Below, piece by piece: positions 11,791 through 23,200 of a stretch of DNA of 64,000 nucleotides (position 1 is the first letter of the stretch; each line of letters opens with the position of its first letter). Where the stretch lies: positions 88,027,174 through 88,091,173 of the forward strand of contig CM045991.1 in assembly GCA_025175895.1 (NCBI GenBank), written 5' to 3'. Made by a program: the position numbers and the translations under genes. The notes beneath the pieces are model-generated. The model had not been told where the DNA came from and ran no database searches. It worked only from the letters and a program-made list of their open reading frames with translations. Source of the DNA: Wurfbainia villosa. Its lineage: Eukaryota > Streptophyta > Magnoliopsida > Zingiberales > Zingiberaceae.

Positions 11791-14700
11791 TGTAAAATAT
11801 CAGAAAAAAAATATATTAATAATAAAATAATGATTGTTAATACGGAAAATACCCTATGGAATTTTTCAAATTTTTTTTAGAAATTTTCTTGGACTTAAAT
11901 GGAAATTTCTATGGTATTTTTGGAGAAAGATTTAATAGGCGTATAGGATTGGACCCGACTCGATCTGTTGGACCCGATCCGTTTCACTCGTGTAATGCTC
12001 AGCTGACGTCGACTTAAATCCTGACTTTTCTTTTTCTTTCCCAGTCGCGATTTCATCGCTTCACCGCGAGCTCTCTCCCTCTCCCGATCATGACTCCTCC
12101 TCTCCGTGCTCACCACCGCCGATGAGCCAGCTTGTCGTGCCTCACTCGTTGTCGCTCGTGCTCTCACTACCTCCGGTCGTCGTCCCCACGTCGCTGCCAC
12201 CACGAGTTGGATCAGCCGCTGCCGCCGGTGTTGATCCAGCCCGATCACCGCGCGATGCAGCCGATCGCCTCCCCTTTGTCTCCGAATTGACCAGAGGATG
12301 AGCTCCTTCTCTCGGTGGGAGATCCGGTCGGAGGGTAGGCCGATCCCTTTTCCCCAAGCTCTCGACAACACCTTTGTGGGAGCCGATCGACAGCGTGATC
12401 GCCGCGATAGATCTACCACCGCGGGTCACACGGTGGTTGCCAGAGTAAGGTTAGGGCACATTTCTTGGTTGGTTTCCAGTCGATCCTTTCCATCTCATCT
12501 TATGGTTTTTTTTTCACGCGAATAGCCCAACGACGTCACTGCGGGTGGTCATTCCGGCCGGAGGAGCGGTTTCGATGAACTAAGCAAGTCAGGAGATGCC
12601 AATCACAGGTATATCTCGAACTATCTTCTCCTTTTTCATAGATGTTGTTTTGGTTCGGTTAATTGCTGTGTGATGTGGATTTCTACCGGTGAAATGTGAG
12701 TTGGAGGTTGACGGCCGAGAGCAGGGAAGTTGCGATCGTGAGGGCATTCGGTGAACAGAGCAAGCTGTGATTGGAGAAATCCGGATTTGGGTAGGCGGTG
12801 AGAGGTAAATGTTGATTTGGATGTTTGTGAAGGGGAGGAATATTTCGAATGGGACTGTGGGAGCTGTGATCAAGGTAAGCTTTGATCTGGTAATGATATG
12901 GTTGGTGATTTGGTTAATCAATCATTTATTAAGATTGGGTTAGATCCTTATTCCTCCGAATTGATTATGTTAGTGTTTGGTTATATGATGTGTTTTGGTC
13001 ACAGGTAGTTGAATTGAGAAAGAGTTTTTGGACATGATGATTTTCAGCACGATCTACATCAGATGGGTTGTTGCCTCCGGGCATTTGAATCGTATAGATC
13101 GGTGTTTCCTATGGTGCAACAAGAAGCTGTGGAGTGAGTCTAGGCAAGGTGAGTTGAGTTTGGATAATTTATGAATGTATATCACTATCGTTGTGATTAA
13201 ACTGATCTTGTGATGGATTTGTTGTTAATAGAAGATTAATTGTATGAATGTATACTACGTTATAGTTGAACTAGTATTGACTCGATGATTAATAGTTATG
13301 GATGAGTTGTTCATGTTTACAGTGTTGATTTTGATTATTGTGAATTGTTAATTGGATCTAGTGGGTATACTTATGGTGATATAGCCGAATTGATGTTGGA
13401 GGTGTGATCGAGACTTTAATTAGTATCGAGACAGTTGAATTGTATATAATGATTGATTTAGGATTCAATTCAATCATTCGATGTACGATAGAACTTAATT
13501 ATGTTCTATGTTGTGTGCAGGATGTTGAACTGAGATCAATTCTTGGACGTGAAGGCAAATTATATTTCGAGATACGCTACATCAACAGGTGGGTAATTCC
13601 TACCCTGGTCAAGTAGTTTTAATGCATACAGATTTAGATGCATGATCATCTTATATGATCAAGTTACCTTGATCCTGCTCTTATTATCTTATGCTTGAAC
13701 TTGTCGTTGGCTATATTTACTCAAAGGTTGATATCACATTCCCTTTATTATGATTTAGGGTTATAGATGTGATGTAAATAGGCCTAGATGTTTAGTAGGG
13801 TGTGGATGTTAGAGTACGGGTGATGACAAAATTTATAAATTGACCAAAAGGTCATCCGTGGATAGGTAATGCCCTAAATATAGGAGTTATACCAATACTC
13901 TGATGTTGTACACTTATTTCCAACCACGTGTTGTGTAAATGGTCAGGTGAGTCGTAAATAGTGTGTCGCTATGGACTGGTGGTCCTAGCTTGCCATGATT
14001 AGTTGATTACGACTCTCTATATGATAGAGAGTGTACTGATCAAAGGGATGTGACTCTCTGTTGAACAGAGAGTTTGTGGTAGATGTCTGTATGTGAGATA
14101 GTACCTTCATGACATTGCATGCATACTGACGACATAGTCTCCCTTGGGGTTAAGAGAGTCGTCAGTTATCTTGCCTCCCAGGTTACTCCCCGAGGAGTAA
14201 CTGGTGTGAGGGCAGAGCATTTGTTGTGTCACACTCTACCACTATAGACGGTGGAAGTTGGAGTTGCATGCAGTTGTCATGGGTGCATGACACTCGACCA
14301 CTCGTTGGTAGTGTCAATCGGAGTGGCCAACAGCAGGGACCTCCATTGTGTAGCAAGCTCTTTACGCTCATATGCTACTTGATCATACTGCCCACTCGGC
14401 CACTCTAGAGCGGTGGTTTGTGTTGAGTTGGGACAGTTATCATGTCGTGCCACCTAGGCCACACTGGGGTCATGGTAGCGAGTAGGGTGTGAGCATGACC
14501 ATGCATCTGCGCATATGGTTATATATATATATACATACATGCTTGTGTATATATATATATATATACATGGATGATAGTGATCAATATACATACAGATACA
14601 ATCTATATGTATACTCACTTTGATGATGCATTTGTATGTACTATGCTTGTTGCATTTGTTTGTACATATTCATACATGCTATTGCATTTTCTGTATGGTA

Positions 14701-15103
14701 GTAGGCCGGTACTTGTATCCTTGTTAGTTATTCACTGTGATACCCTCGACCCATACCAGGATGTAGTGTTAGTTAGTATTATTCTTTATATCTTATGTTG
14801 TGGATATATTCCCAAGTTGGATGAGGATAGAGTAGTGTAGTATGTCACCAGAATAATTGTAAATTTCTAGCAATTTTACAAGAATTGTTGGCTTGATGAT
14901 AATGGGCTTTATGTGGGCTTTTTCAAAAATAAAAGAAAATAAGCCAAAAGGGATGCAAGGCCTAGGAATTGAACCCCAAACCTCTAGAGATAGCCAAGCC
15001 CTATAGATGCATCCACTAACCAGAAGCCCAATAAGATTTTATCATTAGAGGAATAGGGGAAATTATGGTTAAGTGTAAGGGAGATCAAGGGACTCTTCAA
15101 GTG

Positions 15104-15113
15104 AATAAATAGG
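15104..15113 (+). promoter_or_regulatory. Candidate TATA box of element B LTR
   Basis: AATAAATAGG lies in the first part of the LTR and is preserved at 29995-30004 in the 3' LTR. A pyrimidine-rich (CTCTTCTTCCTC) stretch follows about 45 bases downstream, compatible with a transcription start region. Confidence 0.4.
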
Positions 15114-15344
15114 GGGAATGAGGGGGCATGAGTTACAAAATTTATTTTCTCCTCTTCTTCCTCTTCCTCACCAATCCTAGAGCTTCTCTCCATCCTTGGC
15201 CAACCCCATCCAAGCAAGAAGCAAGGCTAGGTTGCTTCCTTTAGGTTATTTTTCCAACCAAAAGAAACGCCGAAGGATGTAAGTATCCTCACCGCATACG
15301 AGTAGCTTTTTGCTGATTGTTTTGTGTAGAAATCCCTATGATAT

Positions 15345-16235
15345 ATTCGGCCAAGCTTAGTTTTGATGTTCCAAGGAAGTTCTATATCATGTTTTGTAAG
15401 AATAAGATGATGTTAGGATGTAAAATGAATTAGGTTAAAAGATAACCCTAGAAACCCCTATGGACTATTCGGCCAACACATGTTTTTGGGTGTTTTATTG
15501 AAGTTCTATACCTTGTTTTACATGCATATGATGATGTTAGGATGTAGAATGAATTAGGTTAAAGGTTAACCCTAGGAACCTCTATGAACCATTCGGCCAA
15601 CATGGGTTTCTTGGTGTTTTATTGAAGTTCTATATCTTGTTTTACATGCATATGATGATGTTGGGTTGTAGAATGAATTAGGTTAAAAGACTAGCCCTAA
15701 AAGCCTTCATGAACCATTCGGCCACCCCCCTTGTATTGATGTTCCAATGAAGTTTTAATCCATGTTTTGTATGCATATGATGTTGTTAGTATGTTAATTG
15801 AATTAGGTTAAATGTCTAGCCCTAAAAGCCTTCATGAACCATTCGGCCACCCCCCTTGTATTGATGTTCCAATGAAGTTTTAATCCATGTTTTGTATGCA
15901 TATGATGTTGTTAGTATGTTAATTGAATTAGGTTAAATGTCTAACCCTAAAAGCCCGTGAACCATTTGGCCACCCCCTTTATTTGATGATTCAATGAAGT
16001 TTTAATCCATGTTTTGTATGCATATGATGTTGTTAGTATGTTAATTGAATTAGGTTAAAAGTCTAACCCTAAAAGCCCCTTGAACCATTCGTCCACCCCT
16101 TTATTTTGAGGATTCAATGAAGTTTTAATTCATGTTTTGTATGCATATGATGTTGTTAGTATGTTAATTGGATTAGGTTAAAAGACTAGCCCTAAAAACC
16201 CACATGAACCATTCGGCCAACCATTGTCCTTTAAC
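15345..16235 (+). repeat. Tandem array of about 121-125 bp units in B 5' LTR
   Basis: Each unit carries ATTCGGCCA, GAAGTT(C/T)TA, TTTTGTATGCATATGATG and GAATTAGGTTAAA. The ATTCGGCC-like mark recurs at about 15352, 15472, 15592, 15714, 15839, 15965, 16087 and 16211, making eight units. The 3' LTR has nine. Confidence 0.9.
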
Positions 16236-16374
16236 ATGCTCTAGGTTAGGTTAACATGTGTTTTATGTTTGGGTGAATTCATGTTGACTTGTGATATTAA
16301 ATGATGCTAGATGAAGATAACATGCTTTAGGTTAGTGTTTACTTACTCTTGATGTTTATGCCTTATGCCATGCC

Positions 16375-16660
16375 CTATGTGTATGTGATATTTAAGATAT
16401 GTTATGAAATGAAATACGATATGATTATGAAATGAAAAATAATATGTTCATGAAATGAATATGATATGATTATGAAATGAAGTATGATGTGTTTATGAAA
16501 TGAAATATGATATGTTCATGAAGTGAAATATGACATGTTATGAAATGAAGTATGATGTGTTTATGAAATGAAAGATGATATGTTCATGAAGTGAAATATG
16601 ATATGTTATGAAATGAAGTATGCTATGTTTGCAAAATGAAATAAGCTATGTTATAATAAA
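16375..16660 (+). repeat. Degenerate short tandem repeats (ATGAAATGAA type)
   Basis: Units of roughly 25-30 bases built from TATGATATGTTATGAAATGAA repeat about ten times with substitutions. The array is duplicated at about 31420-31680 in the other LTR. Confidence 0.8.
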
Positions 16661-16688
16661 AGCATATAAGTATTTTACCTTCTGCATG

Positions 16689-16945
16689 ACTTGTACCAAG
16701 ACCTTAACAAGGTCCAAAGGGATGGGCTCCTAAGATGCCCTAGGTCGATGGAGTAAGACTCGGGCCTAGGATGGGCCTCTATGTATGATTGCCCTTAGGT
16801 CGACAGACTAAGATCGGGCCTAGTACGGGATGGGCTCCAAGATGCCCTAGGTCGATGGAGTAAGACTTGGGCCTAGGATGGGCTTCTACGCTATGACGAT
16901 TGCCCTAGGTCGACGGACTAAGATTGGGCCTAGTAACCTAGTAGG
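16689..16945 (+). repeat. Two-copy 125-bp repeat in B LTR
   Basis: The segment beginning GGATGGGCTCCTAAGATGCC and ending near GATCGGGCCTAGTA occurs twice in tandem. The same arrangement lies at about 31740-31965 in the 3' LTR. Confidence 0.75.
16941..16945 (+). repeat. Target duplication GTAGG, left of element C
   Basis: GTAGG precedes the TGTTGG start of C and is repeated exactly at 25555-25559 after its end. The intact B LTR at about 31963 has a single copy. Confidence 0.93.
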
Positions 16946-17129
16946 TGTTGGTGCAATCGGCCCAGGTTGACTCGAGTTTGACTCGAGCAGTACCTTGATG
17001 ATATTTTGATGATAGACAAAACTCATGACATGGGATTGTCATGGGAAAGTCCAACATGGGGTTGGCATGGAAAATCCAAGCATGGAGCTTGGTGTGGAAG
17101 TCCAAGGGGGAAGCCTTGGCATGGGAAAG

Positions 17130-17260
17130 TCCAAAGCATTGCGAAGCCGTGCACTTGGTGCTTGGCATGGGAAATCCAAAGCATTGCGAAGCCGTGCGCT
17201 TGGTGCTTGGTGAGAAATGCATTGCGAAGCCGTGCGCTTGGTGCATTTGGGAAGTCTTGA
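17130..17260 (+). repeat. GCATTGCGAAGCCGTGCGCTTGGTGC repeats in C LTR
   Basis: Three copies of a 26-base unit, starting GCATTGCGAAGCCGTGC, lie at about 17137, 17180 and 17219. Further broken copies follow at about 17309 and 17411. The 3' LTR carries more complete copies. Confidence 0.85.
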
Positions 17261-17898
17261 GGACTTGGTAAGTTCACTAGGCTCGGGGTCCTTGAGTCGG
17301 TGAAGGATGGCATTGCGCCGTGCGCTTGAGTGCATCAGAGGCCGCCGGACGGGAAGCGAATGGAGTGAGCCCAAAGGAAGCATACTTCTAGGGCATGAGG
17401 CGAAGGATGGCGTTGCGGCCGTGCGCTTAGCGCGTCAGGGGGGCGTAGGCGAGGAAGAAGAGCCGGTGGGAACTCCATGAGGATAAGGTGGACTTGGCCA
17501 AGTGGCTAAGGCGAGTGTCGGAGGCTCAAACATCGTTATGTTTGAGGTTTTAGCCGACATCGGTCGGTAGCATAGGTGCCCGATCATTGCTCTAGGGTTC
17601 GACGGTGTTCATTGAACCAAGTCTGGTGATCGATCATTGACTAGGGAGGCGGTCATTGTTGGGAAGATCGGTCGGCTAGGATAGGATGGCAATGATCGAT
17701 GACACCGCGCACGGGCAGAATGGAGTCGAGCTCGCCGACTCGATCGATGATGGTTGATCGGTCGGATGGGTGCCATCACGATCGATGTGTGATCCGTTGG
17801 AACTTAACCAAGCGTGGATCCGCCGTTGTGAGACAACGGCGGATCGATCGATGGTGACGATCAGTCGACTGATGGGCACGAAAACAACTTGATGCAGG

Positions 17899-17908
17899 TT
17901 ATAAATGG
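17899..17908 (+). promoter_or_regulatory. Candidate TATA box of element C 5' LTR
   Basis: TTATAAATGG sits about 495 bases before the LTR end and is preserved at 25062-25071 in the 3' LTR. J has TTTATAAGG at the equivalent minus-strand place (59356-59364). Confidence 0.5.
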
Positions 17909-18395
17909 AGCACGAGTTGGAGGATTTCGCCAAGCCTTTTGTGGAGCTATTGGAGGGGAATTGCTACTGCATTCCAGTCCTTCAAGAGCTATCTAAAGCA
18001 AGCAACAAGCAAAGTGATCAAAGCAATCGGTGAAAGTTTTCTTGTGTATTGTATTTGTGTATTTGCTTGTATTTCTATATTACTGTTGTAATTGCTTGTG
18101 AGAGGTTTCTTCACCTCCGACGTGTAGTCGAGAAGGAGTTTGAGTATTGTCGTGTGCATCTCTAGAGCTCGAGGAGCTCGCCCGTGGAGTAGGAACCGTT
18201 CGGTTCCGAACCACGTATATCGTGTGTGTTTGCGTGTGCTTATTTGTTGTTAGTATTATTATTGTTTTATTGTTTCTGCTGCGCTAATGACAATCGTAGA
18301 CAAGCAACGCAAGAAGAATGAACGAATTACGACATCCATCGTACGAGGGCTATTCACCCCCCTCTAGCCGGCCAATCGAGATCCGTCCCAACAAG

Positions 18396-18407
18396 TGGTA
18401 TCAGAGC
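18396..18407 (+). other. Element C primer-binding site
   Basis: TGGTATCAGAGC begins two bases after the LTR end. It is an exact match to the usual initiator-Met tRNA primer site of plant LTR elements. Confidence 0.92.
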
Positions 18408-18451
18408 CGAGGTCGCTCTTCAAGGACTAACCGCCGCGAGAGCACTACAAG

Positions 18452-20029
18452 ATGGCCGACTTCATCCATCCACCGAAATTCGATGGAGATTTTTCTTGGT
18501 GGAGGAAACGGATGGAGGTATACCTAGAAACCGATTTTGATTTTATGATTATTATAGAAAACGGTTTTGAAATGCCTAGGGACAAACACAACAAGCCCAT
18601 TGAGAAGTCAAAATGGACCCAAGACCAAATCAAAGACTTCAAGACAAATCTCAAGGTAATCAAGTTGATTAGTGACTTGTTACCTAACACTATTTGGTCT
18701 AGATTGGGTGACTATAGGGATGCAAGGGAATTATGGAATAAGGTAATGAAATTCCAAGAAAATTCCCAATCGGCACAAGAAGAGGAGAATGCCGAAGAAG
18801 AACCCACAACATTTGAAGATGTTGATGACTTGGTGGAGACCTCCACCTCTAGCATTGAGGGGGAGGAGAGGCAATCTTTCATCCCGGAGCAAGAACAAGA
18901 AGCATCCACATCCGGGAGAAGTGAAGATCATGAAGAGGCCTCCACCACCTCCCTAGGTAACTCAAGTGTTATTATTTTAAATAAAAATCACATAATATGC
19001 TTTGAGTGTAGGGAGAAAGGGCATTACAAGAGAAAATGCCCTAAATTGGCTAAGAAGAAGGCATCGACACCAAAAGTCAACCCAAAGTCAAACGATGTTG
19101 GTGTTCCCAAAATCAAGAGCAAAGAGCACATTGTGTGCTTCAAATGCAATCAAAAGGGACACTACCGAAGCCAATTCCCTAGGGGGAGGAAGAAAGGGCA
19201 AGAAGGTGCAACTCATGTAGGGGGAGCTCCTAAAGCTAACCCTAAGGTACATTTAGTTAATGCACCTTTAATTTCTAGAGTCAAAAAGCATGCCAAAAAT
19301 TATTTTAGCTCTCTTGCAATTATAAATGAAAAGCATGCTAGGAGAAATGATAAGATTTATTGCTTAGGTGCCAAGCATGTTAGTTTCTCTAAGGACAAAC
19401 CTAGGACTCAAAACACTAGATCTATTTTACCTAGGGAGTCAATTAGGAGAATTGAAGAAAACTTGGGTGTTAATCCCAAGAAATCTAGGCATATGCCTAA
19501 GAAGAAAAACATTTCCCAAAAGATAAATGAAAATTCAAAATTGAGGAAATTAGAGGTGGAGAATCAAGCCTTGAGGTCAAGGCTAGAAAAATTGGAGAAG
19601 ACCCTAGCAATAATATCAAACTCGGTAAAGGGGTCTAATGCACAAAAGTCAAGACCTAGGAAACAAGAAACATCTAAGGGCAAGAAGGGTTTGGGTCACA
19701 AACCTATGTCCTACCATAATGTTCCATTTAATTATGGAACCACATCTAGGTCTAGGAAAACCAAGGCAAATAGGGAAGTCATCCCTAAGTCTAGCCATGG
19801 TATGTGTTTAGTGGCTAACACCTCAAAGAAATCAAATGTAGCCACTAAGAAGGTCAATGGAGGAGTCACCTCTAGAGTTGACCTAGGAAAGACCCAAAAG
19901 ACTATGGCTTCAAAGCCTAAAAGGGTCATTAGGAAGGTATCTAGGGAAGTTATCCCTAGAGAATACCTTGTTAACCCAAGGAGCTCCAATAGATATTGGG
20001 TTCCTAAAAGCGTGATCGATTCACGCTAA
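18452..20029 (+). CDS. Gag polyprotein of gag-only element C
   Basis: The 525-residue protein would assemble virus-like particles and package the element RNA in the cytoplasm. Residues 1-105 resemble the N-terminal region of plant copia Gag. An acidic, Ser/Thr-rich linker covers about 106-175. A canonical CCHC knuckle uses Cys183, Cys186, His191 and Cys196. A second knuckle has Cys229, Cys232 and His237, but Phe242 replaces the last Cys. A coiled coil is predicted by eye at about 362-392, in a long basic C-terminal region. The protein ends YWVPKSVIDSR. In related copia polyproteins a WVPK-type segment precedes the protease, so the stop falls where protease would begin. The frame has no interruptions. 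The ATG lies 45 bases after the primer site. Confidence 0.9.
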   Translation: MADFIHPPKFDGDFSWWRKRMEVYLETDFDFMIIIENGFEMPRDKHNKPIEKSKWTQDQIKDFKTNLKVIKLISDLLPNTIWSRLGDYRDARELWNKVMKFQENSQSAQEEENAEEEPTTFEDVDDLVETSTSSIEGEERQSFIPEQEQEASTSGRSEDHEEASTTSLGNSSVIILNKNHIICFECREKGHYKRKCPKLAKKKASTPKVNPKSNDVGVPKIKSKEHIVCFKCNQKGHYRSQFPRGRKKGQEGATHVGGAPKANPKVHLVNAPLISRVKKHAKNYFSSLAIINEKHARRNDKIYCLGAKHVSFSKDKPRTQNTRSILPRESIRRIEENLGVNPKKSRHMPKKKNISQKINENSKLRKLEVENQALRSRLEKLEKTLAIISNSVKGSNAQKSRPRKQETSKGKKGLGHKPMSYHNVPFNYGTTSRSRKTKANREVIPKSSHGMCLVANTSKKSNVATKKVNGGVTSRVDLGKTQKTMASKPKRVIRKVSREVIPREYLVNPRSSNRYWVPKSVIDSR

Positions 20030-21610
20030 ATGGGTTAGGGTGTGTCAACCCTAAGTGGATGGGTGGTTAACCTAGCCATTGTGAGTTGACACATTAGGGT
20101 GTGCCAATATGGTTTGAGAAGTTAAAAATGATTTAAATTGGCACAATTAGGTCATAGAGGTCGTGGTGTGCTATTTTGGATTTTTGGCACACTAAAGAAA
20201 TAATGGCATTAAGGCAAAATGAATTTAATCCCTAGAAATGGCAAATTGATTTTAACACTTAGGTATTTTATACCTTAGTATATTTCTCTTGCCATGCTTT
20301 ATTTGCCTTGCCATGTCATGACATCATTTTCATTTTCATCTATAAAAATGTCATGATCATGTTTAGATTTATGTTTAGATGTCATGTATGCTTAAGTTTC
20401 ATTCACATGCCATGACATCATGATATTGGCATATGTTTTTATCTATATCATATCTATGCCATAATCATATCATGCATGAATTAAAATGGAGTTAAGGACT
20501 ATGGCATAATTTGATAGGAATCAAATAATATTGCCTTAGCAATATGCATGAGAATTTAAAAGAACAAAAACCCACATCTCACTAGATTAATTGCCTTGAA
20601 TGTGTTTTACACATCTAGATATTTGTGAGATGTTTAGGAAAATGAACATAAAGGTTTTGAAAACATTTTGAAAACATTTTGAAAAACCTTGGTGAAGCCT
20701 ATCTTTTGATAGATATCACCATTGAATGGGATGATACAAAGATGGCTTTTTATTGAAGCTTTTCTTAAATTTTGAACTTTGTATCAATCTCTTAATTTAA
20801 TGGGTAAAATAATTTTTCAATATTTTTCACCCATAGTGTTTAGGATAAGTATTATACGTATGCATTTTCAAGATTTTTAGAATTACGTATATTTACTTAT
20901 GGATTTCGAAAATCCATTTTCTGAAACTGAAAACTGCAGAATGCAGTTATCAGTCGACTGCCTGTAATGGCAATGATCGATGGTGACTCCAATGATCGGT
21001 ATCTAACTGAGTCGGACCGCACAGGCTGATTTCGGGTAAACTTGATAGTTAGGCCCATGTTTAGCCATGTTTTGGTCCCCTAACCACTCCTAACCCTAGG
21101 ATATGCTTGGGAGAGCATTAGAGAGGGTGGAAATCCATTGGATATGGATTAGGAGTTGGGTTGAGGGTGAGTATCAATTTTAAGGTAGATGAGAGTTCAT
21201 TGTTGAACTTTGCCTTAATTTTGATTTGGTTAATGTTCCTATTGGCTTAGGGACTCTCCAAGGACATTGTTGGTGTAATGGTCAAGGGGGAGCAAGCCTC
21301 AGGGGGAGGTATCCATCATGGGAAGATGGATGTGTATTTCCTCATGGGAGGAAAATTGGGTTGCCTCTCTTTAAGTGATATGGGATCACTAGAAAGATGG
21401 TAGGCATGTGTTCCTCCAAGGGAGAGATTGTAAGATCTCATTGGGATATGAGACATTCATACCCTTGAGGAGGACCTTTTTGATGTAATGTTAAAAAGGG
21501 GGAGAAGTTACCAAGTTACCAATTAGGGTTCGTTGGAATTCTCATTGGGATATGAGAATTGCCAATATGGGAGAATTGGTAGACTTGAGATGGTAGTTTT
21601 GTCAATCATC
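20030..21610 (+). other. Noncoding tail of element C between gag and 3' LTR
   Basis: No coding motif is visible in 1.6 kb. The tail is partly conserved in J at 60357-62224 (for example the ATGTCATGACAT-rich part and the region around GGTCAAGGGGGAGCAAGCC). It holds extra purine tracts at about 21283, 21300 and 21493, and a near copy of the LTR start at about 21269. This is where pol would be in an autonomous element. Confidence 0.75.
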
Positions 21611-21624
21611 AAAAAGGGGGAGAT
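21611..21624 (+). other. Element C polypurine tract
   Basis: AAAAAGGGGGAGAT directly precedes the 3' LTR start TGTTGG. J has the same tract on the minus strand at 60343-60356. Confidence 0.88.
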
Positions 21625-22959
21625 TGTTGGTGCAATCGGCCCAGGTTGACTCGAGTTTGACTCGAGCAGTACCTTGATGATATTTTGATGATAGACAAAA
21701 CTCATGACATGGGATTGTCATGGGAAAGTCCAACATGGGGTTGGCATGGAAAATCCAAGCATGGAGCTTGGTGTGGAAGTCCAAGGGGGAAGCCTTGACA
21801 TGGGAAAGTCCAAAGCATTGCGAAGCCGTGCGCTTGGTGCTTGGCATGGGAAATCCAAAGCATTGCGAAGCCGTGCGCTTGGTGCTTGGTGAGAAATGCA
21901 TTGCGAAGCCGTGCGCTTGGTGCATTTGGGAAGTCTTGAGGACTTGGTAAGTTCACTAGGCTCGGGGTCCTTGAGTCGGTGAAGGATGACATTGCGAAGC
22001 CGTGCGCTTAGTGCATCCGAGGGACCGCCGTGTTGGGATGTATACTGAAAGCCTAGCTCTTTTGTATGGACATCTTTATTTTGAAATAAGAATCACATGA
22101 TCATTGTTTGCACGTTATATTTATATGTGTGCATATTGTCTAATATTTTACATTGTAGATAACATGGTGCCTGGGTGCGGCACAGAAGATCATGTTATCA
22201 GTCCCTTGTAGAATATAAGTAGAGGCTCACAACCAAGATGGTTTTGGACAAACCATTGGCATGGTTGTAGTGTAGCTTGGTATTGTTTTATCTTGAACAT
22301 AGAGTTACACTAGTACACCTCGGTGTATTGAGCAGGACCGACATAGAGGTGATTCCATTTATTGCTGACTACATAATTGAATCGGACCTCGGATATTATG
22401 TTGTACATGCTCTTAATCCCGATATAATAACGGGCACATGTACTTAGTATTTATTTCTTTGATTTACCAGAGGGTGAGATTTCTATGGATTAAATCAATA
22501 TGCCCGGTAAGTTGGGAAGTGATATTATTTACATGGTGTGCCGTTGATTATAGGAGGAATCCGTGTCCTATATATTAGGTTGATGATGTCCCCTTGAGGA
22601 GCTCATAAGGTTCATCATGTAAACCCTGCAGGTTGACTTAGTCAACATGATGATAAGGTTGAGTGGTACTACTCGAGGAGTTAGATGTTAATTAATTGAT
22701 GGTCAGAAATCAATTAATTGTGAGACATCGATATCTTAAACAGAGATGGATGTACAAATAATATATGGAGCCCATATTAATTTATGGGGTTGGTGAGGCG
22801 ACGATGATGATCCTCTAGTGGAATGGAACATCATTGATGGATCAAGTTTGTGTGGTTCCGATCCATCGGGTGGCCAAGACCCAACTCCTCCTCATGGTCC
22901 CTATCGTAGCCTTATATAAACCTCATGAAGTCTAGATCAAATGATGGAAAACAAATCTC

Positions 22960-23170
22960 TAGATCCGACGGTTGGGATTAAATTCCTAGAACCGACGGTT
23001 GAGATTAAATCTCTAGATCCGACGGTTGGGATTAAATTCCTAGAACCAACGGTTGAGATTAAATCTCTAGATCCGATGGTTGGGATTATTTCCTAGAACT
23101 GACGGTTGAGATTAAATCTCTAAATCTGACGGTTGAGATTAAAACCCTAGAACCGACGGTGGAGATTAAA
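22960..23170 (+). repeat. Eight 27-bp tandem units in LTR D
   Basis: Units follow CTAGATCCGACGGTTGGGAT then TAAATTC, alternating with CTAGAACCGACGGTTGAGAT. Alternation gives a 54-bp higher-order period. Element E has about four such units. Confidence 0.9.
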
Positions 23171-23190
23171 CCAAGGCCTAAACCTAACTC

Positions 23191-23200
23191 TATATAAAAG
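23191..23200 (+). promoter_or_regulatory. Candidate TATA box of LTR D
   Basis: TATATAAAAG follows the tandem array and matches the position of TATAAAAG in LTR E (37169-37176). Confidence 0.6.

Larger units (their letters stand above)
16946..18393 (+). repeat. Element C 5' LTR (1448 bp)
   Basis: It starts TGTTGGTGCAATCGG and ends GTCCCAACA. The other family LTR, in J, is 1447 bp. It includes repeated GCATTGCGAAGCCGTGCGC units and a TATA-like site. Overlapping open frames on both strands at 16938-17383 reflect these repeats and are not genes. Confidence 0.93.

Noticed and set aside
11895..12525. GC-rich open frames (up to 174 residues) on both strands
   Set aside because: They lie inside the 3' LTR of A in its likely transcribed part, are Arg/Ser-rich, overlap each other and match no family I recognise.
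14836..14858. Alternative start of element B at TGTAG (14836) and a target duplication there
   Set aside because: Neither 14836 nor 14858 gives flanking pentamers that match the sequence after 32874, and 14858 aligns better with the 3' LTR, so I kept 14858 without claiming a duplication.
15345..16235. Regular repeat spacing suggesting a CRISPR-like array
   Set aside because: The units are contiguous tandem repeats of 121-125 bp without unique spacers, in a eukaryotic LTR.
16938..17383. Six overlapping open frames on both strands, repeated near 21600-22000
   Set aside because: They come from GC-rich tandem repeats inside the LTR of C, recur in both LTR copies, and show no domain.
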